Source: OLB11 sp044233655
GTDB lineage: Bacteria; Bacteroidota; Bacteroidia; Chitinophagales; Chitinophagaceae
Length of the DNA stretch: 64,000 bases
Reading direction: 5' to 3'
NCBI GenBank assembly: GCA_044233655.1
Contig: JBIIJQ010000004.1
Location: forward strand, 28,358 to 92,357
The notes under the pieces were generated by a model, which saw only the letters and a program-made list of their open reading frames with translations, did no database searches and was not told where the DNA came from. How positions within the stretch are numbered: position 1 is the first letter of the stretch; each line of letters starts with the position of its first letter. A program made the translations under genes and the position numbers. This document shows positions 16,534 through 23,789 of the stretch, in pieces.

Positions 16534-17703
16534 ATGAAGAATTTTTACGAAGTATTAGGGTTGTATCAAAACGCAACCGATGAAGAAATAAAAACAGCTT
16601 ACAGAAAGCTATCATTAAAGTTCCACCCAGACAAAAATGATGGCGATAAATATTTTGAAGAGTGGGCAAAGAAAATAAATGAAGCCTACGAAACTCTTGG
16701 CAACAGAGATAAAAAAAAATCTTATGATGAAACTTTAAAAGCCAACAACAATCAAAAAAGCAATACAAACTCATACAGTTCTCAATCTTCAACATCAAAC
16801 CACTCTTCTACATATGAATACGATGTATTAAGCCAAATTAAAAAACTAACCCCTGAATTTTTAAATGCAAAAGCTGGTTTAGCAGATGCTCAATATAATT
16901 ACAACAACATAGCGGCACAATCCGTTCCAAACAAATTTTCTACAACTAGAATTCTTTTCATTATTTTGTTATTTATAGTATCAGCATTTGGTTTTAAAAA
17001 GAGTTTCTTAAATCAGCTGACAATAGCAGTAGAAAACATCAAAACTAATGACAGTAAACCTAAATCAAACAAAAAGTCAAAACCTATTTTAGAGGACATT
17101 GTTGGTGAGCCAATTGAAAACATAGGAAATTCTATCTTGTACACAATATATAGTGGTGTTGAGCAAAATGAAACCAATGAAATTTACGCAGTTCCAATTG
17201 TTGTTTTTTATAACAATCAGTATTTAGACCCACCAACTTGTGAATTTGGTACTACTGAACAAAAAGCAATTGATGAATGCGAAAAAGCAAAAGAAATATT
17301 ATTGCCTTCAGTAAATTCAGGTTCTACTCTTTTTGTTTTAGACAATGGCAAACAATCATATGACATTAGTGTTTTAGATACTAAAGAATTTGGGTACAGC
17401 GACTGGACAAGATATTCAGCTCACATAAGTATAAAGCCGAAAACATCTATTCTTACAGACAATCCAAAAATTGGTACTAATAGACTTACCACTATTAAAG
17501 ACAGACCAACTTTACCAAAGCGAAAAGACCCCGAAGGAAATATTTTAAGCGATAAACTACTTTCAAAAGTTGACATTAATGGAGATGGAATGCCAGAACT
17601 TATTTATGAATGTTCAGACTACGAAGGGACTTTTTATCAAATATACACCAACAAAAATGGCACTTGGACTCTCGTTTACGAAGGAGGTTATCAAGGAGTT
17701 TAA
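16534..17703 (+). CDS. Membrane-anchored J-domain protein, 389 aa
   Basis: Residues 1-70 are a J-domain with the essential HPD at 31-33 (KFHPDKN), so it should stimulate an Hsp70 partner. A Ser/Asn-rich linker follows (about 70-93), a short helical segment, one membrane helix at about 139-155, and a C-terminal region of about 230 residues. The end carries DINGDGMPELIY, an EF-hand/FG-GAP-like calcium-loop signature, then YEGTFYQIYTNKNGTW. No glycine/phenylalanine region or DnaJ zinc fingers, so this is a type III J-protein, not DnaJ itself. If the J-domain is cytosolic, the C-terminus is periplasmic. Last gene of the three-gene cluster. Confidence 0.8.
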   Translation: MKNFYEVLGLYQNATDEEIKTAYRKLSLKFHPDKNDGDKYFEEWAKKINEAYETLGNRDKKKSYDETLKANNNQKSNTNSYSSQSSTSNHSSTYEYDVLSQIKKLTPEFLNAKAGLADAQYNYNNIAAQSVPNKFSTTRILFIILLFIVSAFGFKKSFLNQLTIAVENIKTNDSKPKSNKKSKPILEDIVGEPIENIGNSILYTIYSGVEQNETNEIYAVPIVVFYNNQYLDPPTCEFGTTEQKAIDECEKAKEILLPSVNSGSTLFVLDNGKQSYDISVLDTKEFGYSDWTRYSAHISIKPKTSILTDNPKIGTNRLTTIKDRPTLPKRKDPEGNILSDKLLSKVDINGDGMPELIYECSDYEGTFYQIYTNKNGTWTLVYEGGYQGV

Positions 17704-17718
17704 CAACTTTTCTCTAAT

Positions 17719-17733
17719 GGTTGGTGTCCCACC
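17719..17733 (+). repeat. GGTTGGTGTCCCACC hairpin repeat, single arm
   Basis: Matches the left arm of the full hairpin at 21668-21718 and is followed by the same AAACAT, but here the right arm is replaced by the 69-bp repeat. It starts 16 bp after the J-domain gene's stop. Confidence 0.6.
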
Positions 17734-17738
17734 AAACA

Positions 17739-17789
17739 TTCCGTTCTCTTCGAGTCTTCAGCTTCTGGGACACGGCGATTTAAGAAACG
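17739..17789 (+). repeat. 69-bp dispersed intergenic repeat, degraded copy
   Basis: Shares TTCCGTTCTC, then a CAGC..CTGGGACACGGCGA block and a G-AAACG end with 15574-15642 and 19573-19641, with many differences. Confidence 0.5.
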
Positions 17790-17942
17790 TCGTCATGAAT
17801 TAAGTTCTCGTGTATTCAATTATGATCTTATTTTATCTTTACTTCATGACAGGTGGCACATAACATGAAAAATGTTGACTTTGATTGCAAGTAGCATGTC
17901 GATTATAAAAATTGATAGTCAAAAATTTATTTCCATGCTGCA

Positions 17943-17979
17943 AGCCGCGGAGTCCCCTAGGCGGGAGACTATGCGGGAC
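17943..17979 (+). repeat. GC-rich repeat (CGCGGAGTCCCC family), copy 1
   Basis: AGCCGCGGAGTCCCC, then AGGCGGGAGA; matches 19824-19862, where it forms a better palindrome. Strikingly GC-rich against an AT-rich background. Confidence 0.55.
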
Positions 17980-18021
17980 GAAATAACATAGGAAATTTTT
18001 TACATAGAAATTTCATTTATT

Positions 18022-19392
18022 CTATTCCTTAATTAATTTAAAAACCTTATTCTCTAATTTGATAAAATAAATCCCTTTTTTCAAAGTACTTACTTGCACT
18101 GGTGAATTAAAATAGAATATTCCCGACTGAATTATTTGGCCTAATGAATTTGCTATTTCATATTTGATATCTTCATTTTGGTATAAACCATAGACAGATA
18201 ATTCATTAGTAAAAGGATTCGGATATAATATAATTTTTCCGTCGGAAATATTGTGAATGTAACTGGGAGAACAATTTAAGGTATTTATTATTGCAGGCAT
18301 ATAATGGTTAACATTAGTGCCATCACCAAGTGAACCATAAAAATTTTGGCCCCAGGACCACAGCGTACCATCTTGTCGAACGGCAAAGGAATGAGTGCTA
18401 CCTCCACTAACTGACACCCAATTGCTTGTAATGCCTATTAATGTGGGAACATTTTTATCTAGTTGTGTACCATCGCCAAGACGACCTTCATTATTATAAC
18501 CCCACGCCCAAAGTGTACCGTCTTGTTTAATCGCAAGAGAATGATGGATGCCCGCGCTTAGACTTTGCCAATTTGTAGCTACTCCAATGTGAGTAGGAAT
18601 ATACTTTTCAGCATTAGTACCATCACCGAGCTCACCGTAAAAGTTCAGGCCCCAAGCCCACAGTGTACCATCTTGCTTGATAGCAAGTGAATGGTTATTT
18701 CCGCCGCTTATAGATTTCCAATTTGTGTCTAAACTTATTTGAGTCGGCATATTTCTATCGATGTTTGTGCCATCTCCGAGCTTCCCTCCAGCATTATTGC
18801 CCCACGCCCAAAGTGAACCGTCTTGTTTAATAGCAAGAGAATGACGGATGCCTGCACTTATACTTTGCCAATTGCTGCCAATTCCTATTTGAGTTGGAAT
18901 AATTTTGTCTAAATTTGTGCCATCCCCGAGTTGTCCATAAGAATTATTACCCCAAGACCACAAGGTGCCGTCTTGTTTAATTGCGAGTGAGTGACCATTT
19001 CCGGCACTAATTTGTTGCCAGTTAGTATCCATACCTATTTGAGTTGGTATATTCTTATCTATATAAGTACCATCTCCTAAGCGACCATCAGCGTTATGTC
19101 CCCAAGCCCATAAGGTACCATCATGCTTAATTGCGAGAGAAAACCCATTGCCAGCGCTAACATATTTCCAATTATTATCTACCCCAATTTGGGTTGGAAC
19201 GTTTTTATTAACATAGGTGCCATCTCCTAACTCCCCATAAATATTGCCACCCCAAGCCCAAAGAGTACTGTCATTTTTGATTGCAAGAGAATAGAATTGA
19301 CCTGCATCAATATATCGCCAACATTGCGCTTTTACTTTGCCCCCTATTATCAATAAAAAGTAACAAAGAATAATTTGTAAAATGTATTTCAT
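18022..19392 (-). CDS. Secreted RCC1-like beta-propeller protein with T9SS sorting domain
   Basis: I start at the ATG at 19392 (MKYILQIILCYFLLIIGG), which gives a signal peptide ending near VKAQ; the frame is open 36 codons further but without signal character. About 456 residues. Seven consecutive units of about 49-50 residues share SLAIKxDGTLWAWGxNxxGxLGDGT, the RCC1/BLIP-II propeller pattern, and seven units fit one seven-bladed propeller. The C-terminus (IILYPNPFTNELSVYG to KGIYFIKLENKVFKLIKE) is a type A T9SS sorting domain, so it is exported and probably cell-surface attached. The ligand is unknown. Confidence 0.9.
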   Translation of the reverse strand: MKYILQIILCYFLLIIGGKVKAQCWRYIDAGQFYSLAIKNDSTLWAWGGNIYGELGDGTYVNKNVPTQIGVDNNWKYVSAGNGFSLAIKHDGTLWAWGHNADGRLGDGTYIDKNIPTQIGMDTNWQQISAGNGHSLAIKQDGTLWSWGNNSYGQLGDGTNLDKIIPTQIGIGSNWQSISAGIRHSLAIKQDGSLWAWGNNAGGKLGDGTNIDRNMPTQISLDTNWKSISGGNNHSLAIKQDGTLWAWGLNFYGELGDGTNAEKYIPTHIGVATNWQSLSAGIHHSLAIKQDGTLWAWGYNNEGRLGDGTQLDKNVPTLIGITSNWVSVSGGSTHSFAVRQDGTLWSWGQNFYGSLGDGTNVNHYMPAIINTLNCSPSYIHNISDGKIILYPNPFTNELSVYGLYQNEDIKYEIANSLGQIIQSGIFYFNSPVQVSTLKKGIYFIKLENKVFKLIKE

Positions 19393-19572
19393 ATTTAAAA
19401 TGTTTTTATTTTTTTTCAATTGTACTATCTTATTATTTTTTTGCGGGTAGTTTAGATGAACTTTTAAATATAAACAATTATATTGTATCTCAGCATTCAT
19501 ACCTAATAAATTTTTGCCATAGCTAAAGTTAACCCATTAAATAATCTAGCCCCGAACTATCTTCTTTTGAGC

Positions 19573-19641
19573 TTCCGTTCTCGCCGTGTCTCCAGCCTCT
19601 GGGACTTTGCGACTTAGAAAACGAAATCGCAATTGCATTCC
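19573..19641 (+). repeat. 69-bp dispersed intergenic repeat, copy 2
   Basis: 63 of 69 positions match 15574-15642 in the same orientation. Here it lies upstream of a minus-strand gene, so its position relative to genes is not fixed. Confidence 0.75.
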
Positions 19642-19823
19642 ACTTATAGAATGATTATGTATTTTTATTTATCATTACTGAATGGCAGTACGAAAAAAAT
19701 ACCTTATCAAATTGGCATTTTTTTTTATTACATATTTAATATGAAAGATATTAATTATGATCATAGGCTAGTAGCATAAAATGAATAAATGTCCACAAAA
19801 TATAAGGATGAACATATCGTTCG

Positions 19824-19862
19824 GCGAGTCGCGGAGTCCCCGAGGCGAGAGAGTCCGCGAGG
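19824..19862 (+). repeat. GC-rich palindromic repeat (CGCGGAGTCCCC family), copy 2
   Basis: TCGCGGAGTC pairs with GAGTCCGCGA (one mismatch) around CCCGAGGCGAGA. It ends about 9 bp from the stop of the LprI-like gene, so it could act as its transcript end, though without a T-tract. Confidence 0.6.
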
Positions 19863-19870
19863 ATAGAAGT

Positions 19871-20488
19871 CTAGTCTTTAAAGTCTTTAAAAGCCCTTTC
19901 ATTATTATTTATACCCAAATAGATATAATGTAAAGTGTTTACTCTTTGTTCAATAATTTCATTCACGTTAGGCCAAATATACAGCAACGAATTAGCCAAA
20001 CCGGTACTATACAATCCTAAGAGAAAATCCTTTTCCTTAGTATAGTAATCCAACCATCTACGTTGAGAAATGATCAACTGCTTTTTATATTCTTCACTTA
20101 ATATACCCAATGCTAACTTGTAGTATTTATTTAATAAAAGATCATATGCATTGTTGTAAAAAATAAATCCTTCATTTTGTGCCTGTGCTGAAGTGCCTTC
20201 TGCAATAATCTTATAGAATGCATTAATAGAAATTGTGTCCTCCATAAACACAAAATCTTCTCCATCATTATCTTTTGACAAAGAGCTACTCTTTATCTTA
20301 ATATCTTTACGAGTAGTTGCGATAATATTCTTCAAGTCTACGTTTGAATAATCCTTAAAACTGGTAGTATTTGTAAATAAAACCTCTATATCAGAATTAA
20401 ATTGATTTATAGGCTTAGTTTGAGAGATGACTGATTCCGAAACCATAAATAAAATAGAAAAACATAAAATTCGAATATTTACTTTCAT
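19871..20488 (-). CDS. Secreted LprI-like (DUF1311-type) protein
   Basis: Start chosen at 20488 (MKVNIRILCFSILFMVSESVISQ), giving a clean signal peptide; two ATGs further upstream add a non-signal extension. About 205 residues. The segment LNKYYKLALGILSEEYKKQL followed by ISQRRWLDYYTKEKDFL matches the core of the DUF1311/LprI family (two helices with the conserved QRxW-x-Y). The cysteines that usually form disulfides in this family are not seen. Known members include lysozyme inhibitors, but many have no known role, so function is not claimed. Stands alone between repeats. Confidence 0.65.
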   Translation of the reverse strand: MKVNIRILCFSILFMVSESVISQTKPINQFNSDIEVLFTNTTSFKDYSNVDLKNIIATTRKDIKIKSSSLSKDNDGEDFVFMEDTISINAFYKIIAEGTSAQAQNEGFIFYNNAYDLLLNKYYKLALGILSEEYKKQLIISQRRWLDYYTKEKDFLLGLYSTGLANSLLYIWPNVNEIIEQRVNTLHYIYLGINNNERAFKDFKD

Positions 20489-20591
20489 GCTTTCTGATTC
20501 CGAAAATTTCATAATAGTTGGTTTTAATAATACAAATGTATACAAGGTTTAAAACAAATGCAATTACATTTTTCATTTTGATAGAATCACC

Positions 20592-20667
20592 ATCTCTCCG
20601 AAGTTTATGGCTTAGTGAGGTCTATGTTCCCTGTTTGCCACAGGCATTTAGTTGGCTTTGCCAACAT
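20592..20667 (+). repeat. Dispersed intergenic repeat with TTGGCTTTGCCAA hairpin, copy 2
   Basis: Matches 12478-12554: CTATGTTCC, CCACAGGCA, TTGGCTTTGCCAACA. It lies in the 257-bp gap before the CPBP protease gene, upstream of a TATCTTCG -7-like element (20732-20739). Confidence 0.65.
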
Positions 20668-20802
20668 TACTTGCATTTCATCTAGAGTGTTTAATTTATT
20701 CCAAATAATTTACTTTTCGATTGGTTTTATTTATCTTCGATTGACGCAGTCGATTGAGTTTTTTCACAGACTGAGGTTGTACGGTTAATAGAAAATAACG
20801 AC

Positions 20803-21573
20803 ATGAGCAAGAAAACAATAATTGATTCGATTATAGTGATATTGACATTTTCGATTGCCTTTTATGGTAAACGGATACTGGCTGAATATTATACTATTTC
20901 CATTTCTTCTGCGTATTTGAAAATTGCCTATTCGTATTTATGGTGGGTATTACCAACAGCATTAATTACCGGTCTATTATACGGAGTCAGTAATATATTT
21001 TACAATATCGGTATTCAAACAGGCCTTATCAGAGGGCTTTTATTTTCAATTATAACAGTATTGCCTATGTTTCTGAGCTCTGCTATCATTGGACGCATAG
21101 GTGCAGATTTAAATGTGTTACATCTGGTTCATCAAACAATTGTTGCAGGGTTGATGGAGGAATATCTTTTTAGAGGTTTTTTATTTGGATTATTATTCAG
21201 AAAATTAGGCTGGGGATTTATTCCTGCTTCAATATTAGGTGCCTTTATTTTCGGATTAGGACATATTTATCAAGGCTCTACGTTTCTGGAAACCATGGGG
21301 GTCTTTTTCATAACTTCAATTGGGGGTGTTTGGTTTGCATGGTTATACATTGAATGGAATAATAACTTATGGGTTCCCATTTTCCTTCATATTCTAATGA
21401 ATCTTTCCTGGGGATTGTTTGAAGTAAGTAGTAACGCATTGGGAGGATTTTATACAAACCTGTTTAGAATAATTACAATTGCGTTAACAATAATAATAAC
21501 CATTAAATACAATCAGAAAAAAGGATTAAGAATCAACAGCAAGAATTTGATGGTAAACAATAACAACCGCTAA
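20803..21573 (+). CDS. CPBP family intramembrane metalloprotease
   Basis: A 256-residue polytopic protein of the CPBP (CAAX protease/bacteriocin-processing, Abi) family. The catalytic signature is intact: EE at 119-120 with R124 (MEEYLFRG), H154 in GLGHIYQG, and H196 in FLHILMN. About seven or eight membrane helices. In bacteria the family ranges from peptide maturation to self-immunity to bacteriocins; the substrate cannot be told here. It is in the accessory region among repeats and has no operon partner. A -7-like element lies at 20732-20739. Confidence 0.9.
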   Translation: MSKKTIIDSIIVILTFSIAFYGKRILAEYYTISISSAYLKIAYSYLWWVLPTALITGLLYGVSNIFYNIGIQTGLIRGLLFSIITVLPMFLSSAIIGRIGADLNVLHLVHQTIVAGLMEEYLFRGFLFGLLFRKLGWGFIPASILGAFIFGLGHIYQGSTFLETMGVFFITSIGGVWFAWLYIEWNNNLWVPIFLHILMNLSWGLFEVSSNALGGFYTNLFRIITIALTIIITIKYNQKKGLRINSKNLMVNNNNR

Positions 21574-21868
21574 CAGGCTGAAAGAAATTGGCTTCATTGT
21601 ATGCCTAATGAAAATTTATTTTACATTCGAAGTGTGGTTTTACAAAGAAAGATTGTGCTTCTCAATTGGTTGGTATCCCACCAAACATAAGTGGATTTCG
21701 TTAGGTGGGACACCAACCTTTAGGTGAGTTGCTTTTATTATGAATTGTAAGAATTGCATTTTATATTCGTTTAAACAAGTAACAATTTATTATTGGAACT
21801 TTGCTTCCTACTGTGCGTGTTTAATGGGAGAAAAGTAGGTGCTATAAGTAAGTTACCTAAAATTTCGT
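21574..21868. other. Intergenic region with a strong hairpin repeat
   Basis: A gap of 295 bp containing the full hairpin repeat at 21668-21718. The remainder is AT-rich with no gene. Confidence 0.6.
21668..21718 (+). repeat. GGTTGGT..CCCACC hairpin repeat, full copy
   Basis: GGTTGGTATCCCACC (21668-21682) pairs with GGTGGGACACCAACC (21704-21718): a 15-bp stem with one G-T-type mismatch and a 21-nt loop. The left arm recurs at 17719 and a related palindrome at 23709-23762. No T-tract follows directly, so it is not a classical terminator. Confidence 0.8.
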
Positions 21869-22510
21869 ATGACAAAATACTTCATCATATTTATTCTAAT
21901 TCTTACTTCTTGTGATAATAGAAAGACAGAACAAAACTTTATTATACCTAGTAATGAAGAAGTAGGAAAAATTATTGAAGCTATTATTTATTCAAATAGT
22001 TTGTCATTGTCAAGTCAAATATTCAAAGTAGAAATTGACAAAGTAAACAAACCGAAAAGAAAGAATTGGATACCAATCTATACTCCAATGTCAGTGGACT
22101 TGAGGAAACTTCATGTTGCTTTACCAGATAAAGGGGTAAAGGTGCAACCATTAGACATGAACATTGTGTTGATTCCTAGACTCTTTAAAATTGATGGAAT
22201 AGGAAAGGAATTTATAGACCATGCGGACTCATCATATTTATTGTTCCAAAATGAAGCAATTACAGAGTTTAGAATTAGTGATGAATTAGCAAGAAAGTTA
22301 AATACCACAAATTCTATTGAACAAGAGAATAAAAGAAGCAAAGGAGAAAGCTACAGGTTTTATGAATTGACGATTCCTATTTTATCATCTGATATGAATA
22401 AGGCTTACGTAGAATTAACTCTATATAGTTCGAGAGCAGAAGCTCTATATTTGGAAAAAATAAATTATAAATGGACAATTATACGTAGAATTGGACTATG
22501 GATATGCTGA
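21869..22510 (+). CDS. Putative lipoprotein, 213 aa
   Basis: No family recognised. The N-terminus MTKYFIIFILILTSC is a lipoprotein signal with a cysteine at position 15, so it is probably acylated and on a membrane surface. The mature part is lysine/isoleucine-rich with mixed helix and strand (FIIPSNEEVGKIIEAIIYSN; YVELTLYSSRAEALYLEKIN, a likely beta-hairpin end). It lies between the CPBP protease and the SRPBCC protein, all on the plus strand, with long gaps that argue against one operon. Confidence 0.6.
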   Translation: MTKYFIIFILILTSCDNRKTEQNFIIPSNEEVGKIIEAIIYSNSLSLSSQIFKVEIDKVNKPKRKNWIPIYTPMSVDLRKLHVALPDKGVKVQPLDMNIVLIPRLFKIDGIGKEFIDHADSSYLLFQNEAITEFRISDELARKLNTTNSIEQENKRSKGESYRFYELTIPILSSDMNKAYVELTLYSSRAEALYLEKINYKWTIIRRIGLWIC

Positions 22511-22677
22511 CAAAAACTGTAGGTAACACTTTGCAATAGCAAGCTGGACTTTGTAGCTTTTCAATCATTTGGTTCTTTAATAATCTTTTGTACTTTTACA
22601 AAGCTTTTGTTCTCTGAACTCCCAGCCTTCTGCAGCAAAGGAACCGTTAGGCACAATTACAAAAACCGAAACTACAG

Positions 22678-23640
22678 ATGGATAGTAAGAAAATAATAAC
22701 TACAGCAAAAATTATAGCCATACCGACAATATATGCATTGTTGTTAAGAACAGTTTTTGGAGAATCAACATGGAGTGGAGTTTTCAATATGATGTCAAAA
22801 ACATTTCTTTTTCTCTTGCCTTCAATTGTTGGTGCTTTGACAATATACTTTTCCAAAGAAGAAAAAGTTAGAAAATTTTCATACAGATTTTTTATTCCTT
22901 GGATACCGATTTTTGTATTTTTCTTTATAACACTTGCTTTTGGAATTGAAGGTTGGCCATGTTTGCTAATGATATTACCAATCTTTTTACTTGCTTCTTC
23001 TATTGGTGGACTTGTTGGTGGATATTTTAAGCTTAAAAAGAAAGACAATAATTTATATATTTCTGTATTGACACTTTTGCCATTATTAGTATCACCAATT
23101 GAAAACTATATAGGTGCGAATTCGACACCTTATAAAGCATACACATACATTGACATAAATGCACCCGTTGAAAAAATTTGGGACAATGTTACACGAGTTA
23201 GAGAAATAAGTAAAGAACAAGACAAAGGTTGGTTGACAAATTTATTAAACTTTCCAAGACCAGTTAAAGCAGAATTAAACTATGAAGGAGTTGGTGCCTA
23301 TAGAGAAGCGATTTTTACAAATGGACTTGTTTTTCATGAGACAGTTACTGAATATATTGACAATAAGAAAATGTCATTTACAATTAAAGCGCTTCCACAC
23401 GAAATTCCTTTAACAACTATGGACGAACATTTGATAATTGGTGGAAAATATTTTGACGTGTTAAATGGTACGTATGAACTTGAAAAATTAAATAACAAAA
23501 CTTGCAGACTTCATTTATGGAGTAACTTCAAGTTGACAACAACGTTTAATTTTTATGCAAGTTGGTGGGCAAATAACATAATGAAAGATATTCAAAACAA
23601 TATTTTGCAAATTGAAAAACAAAGAGCGGAGCATGAATAA
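22678..23640 (+). CDS. Membrane protein with C-terminal SRPBCC-like domain, 320 aa
   Basis: About five membrane helices occupy residues 6-140 (for example FLFLLPSIVGALTIYF and ILPIFLLASSIGGLVGGYF). Residues of about 150-315 look like an SRPBCC/polyketide-cyclase (START-like) domain: it opens with YIDINAPVEKIWDNVTRV and later has the strand HLWSNFKLTTTFNFY before the closing long helix WANNIMKDIQNNILQIE. This fold binds hydrophobic small molecules. Membrane helices fused to it suggest lipid or ligand sensing at the membrane. Not an established named family to my knowledge. Confidence 0.7.
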   Translation: MDSKKIITTAKIIAIPTIYALLLRTVFGESTWSGVFNMMSKTFLFLLPSIVGALTIYFSKEEKVRKFSYRFFIPWIPIFVFFFITLAFGIEGWPCLLMILPIFLLASSIGGLVGGYFKLKKKDNNLYISVLTLLPLLVSPIENYIGANSTPYKAYTYIDINAPVEKIWDNVTRVREISKEQDKGWLTNLLNFPRPVKAELNYEGVGAYREAIFTNGLVFHETVTEYIDNKKMSFTIKALPHEIPLTTMDEHLIIGGKYFDVLNGTYELEKLNNKTCRLHLWSNFKLTTTFNFYASWWANNIMKDIQNNILQIEKQRAEHE

Positions 23641-23708
23641 AATATCTGTACCTGACATGGGTAACTGATACCCAACTCCATTTTCAAAAACAGAAAAATC
23701 CTTTTCTA

Positions 23709-23762
23709 TTGGATGGTTTCCCACCAAACATTATTTGGATTTTATTTGGTGGTCACCAACCG
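23709..23762 (+). repeat. GGTTGGT..CCCACC hairpin repeat, diverged copy
   Basis: Left arm GGATGGTTTCCCACCAAA, right arm TTTGGTGGTCACCAACCGAT, with some mismatches. It lies between two convergent genes, 69 bp after the SRPBCC stop. Confidence 0.65.
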
Positions 23763-23789
23763 ATAGGTAAAAACTTGTACTAAGTTATC

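Larger units (their letters stand above)
17704..18021. other. Intergenic region carrying three repeat families
   Basis: In 318 bp: one arm of the GGTTGGTGTCCCACC hairpin repeat (17719-17733), a degraded 69-bp repeat (17739-17789) and a GC-rich palindromic segment (17943-17979). Two converging genes flank it. No gene is seen. Confidence 0.65.
19501..19870. other. Intergenic region with two repeats
   Basis: Upstream of the propeller gene: the 69-bp repeat at 19573-19641 and the GC-rich palindrome at 19824-19862, with AT-rich sequence between. No coding sequence is seen. Confidence 0.6.

Noticed and set aside
17943..17979. tRNA or rRNA fragment
   Set aside because: GC-rich and palindromic, but no cloverleaf arms, anticodon loop or rRNA core words could be found.
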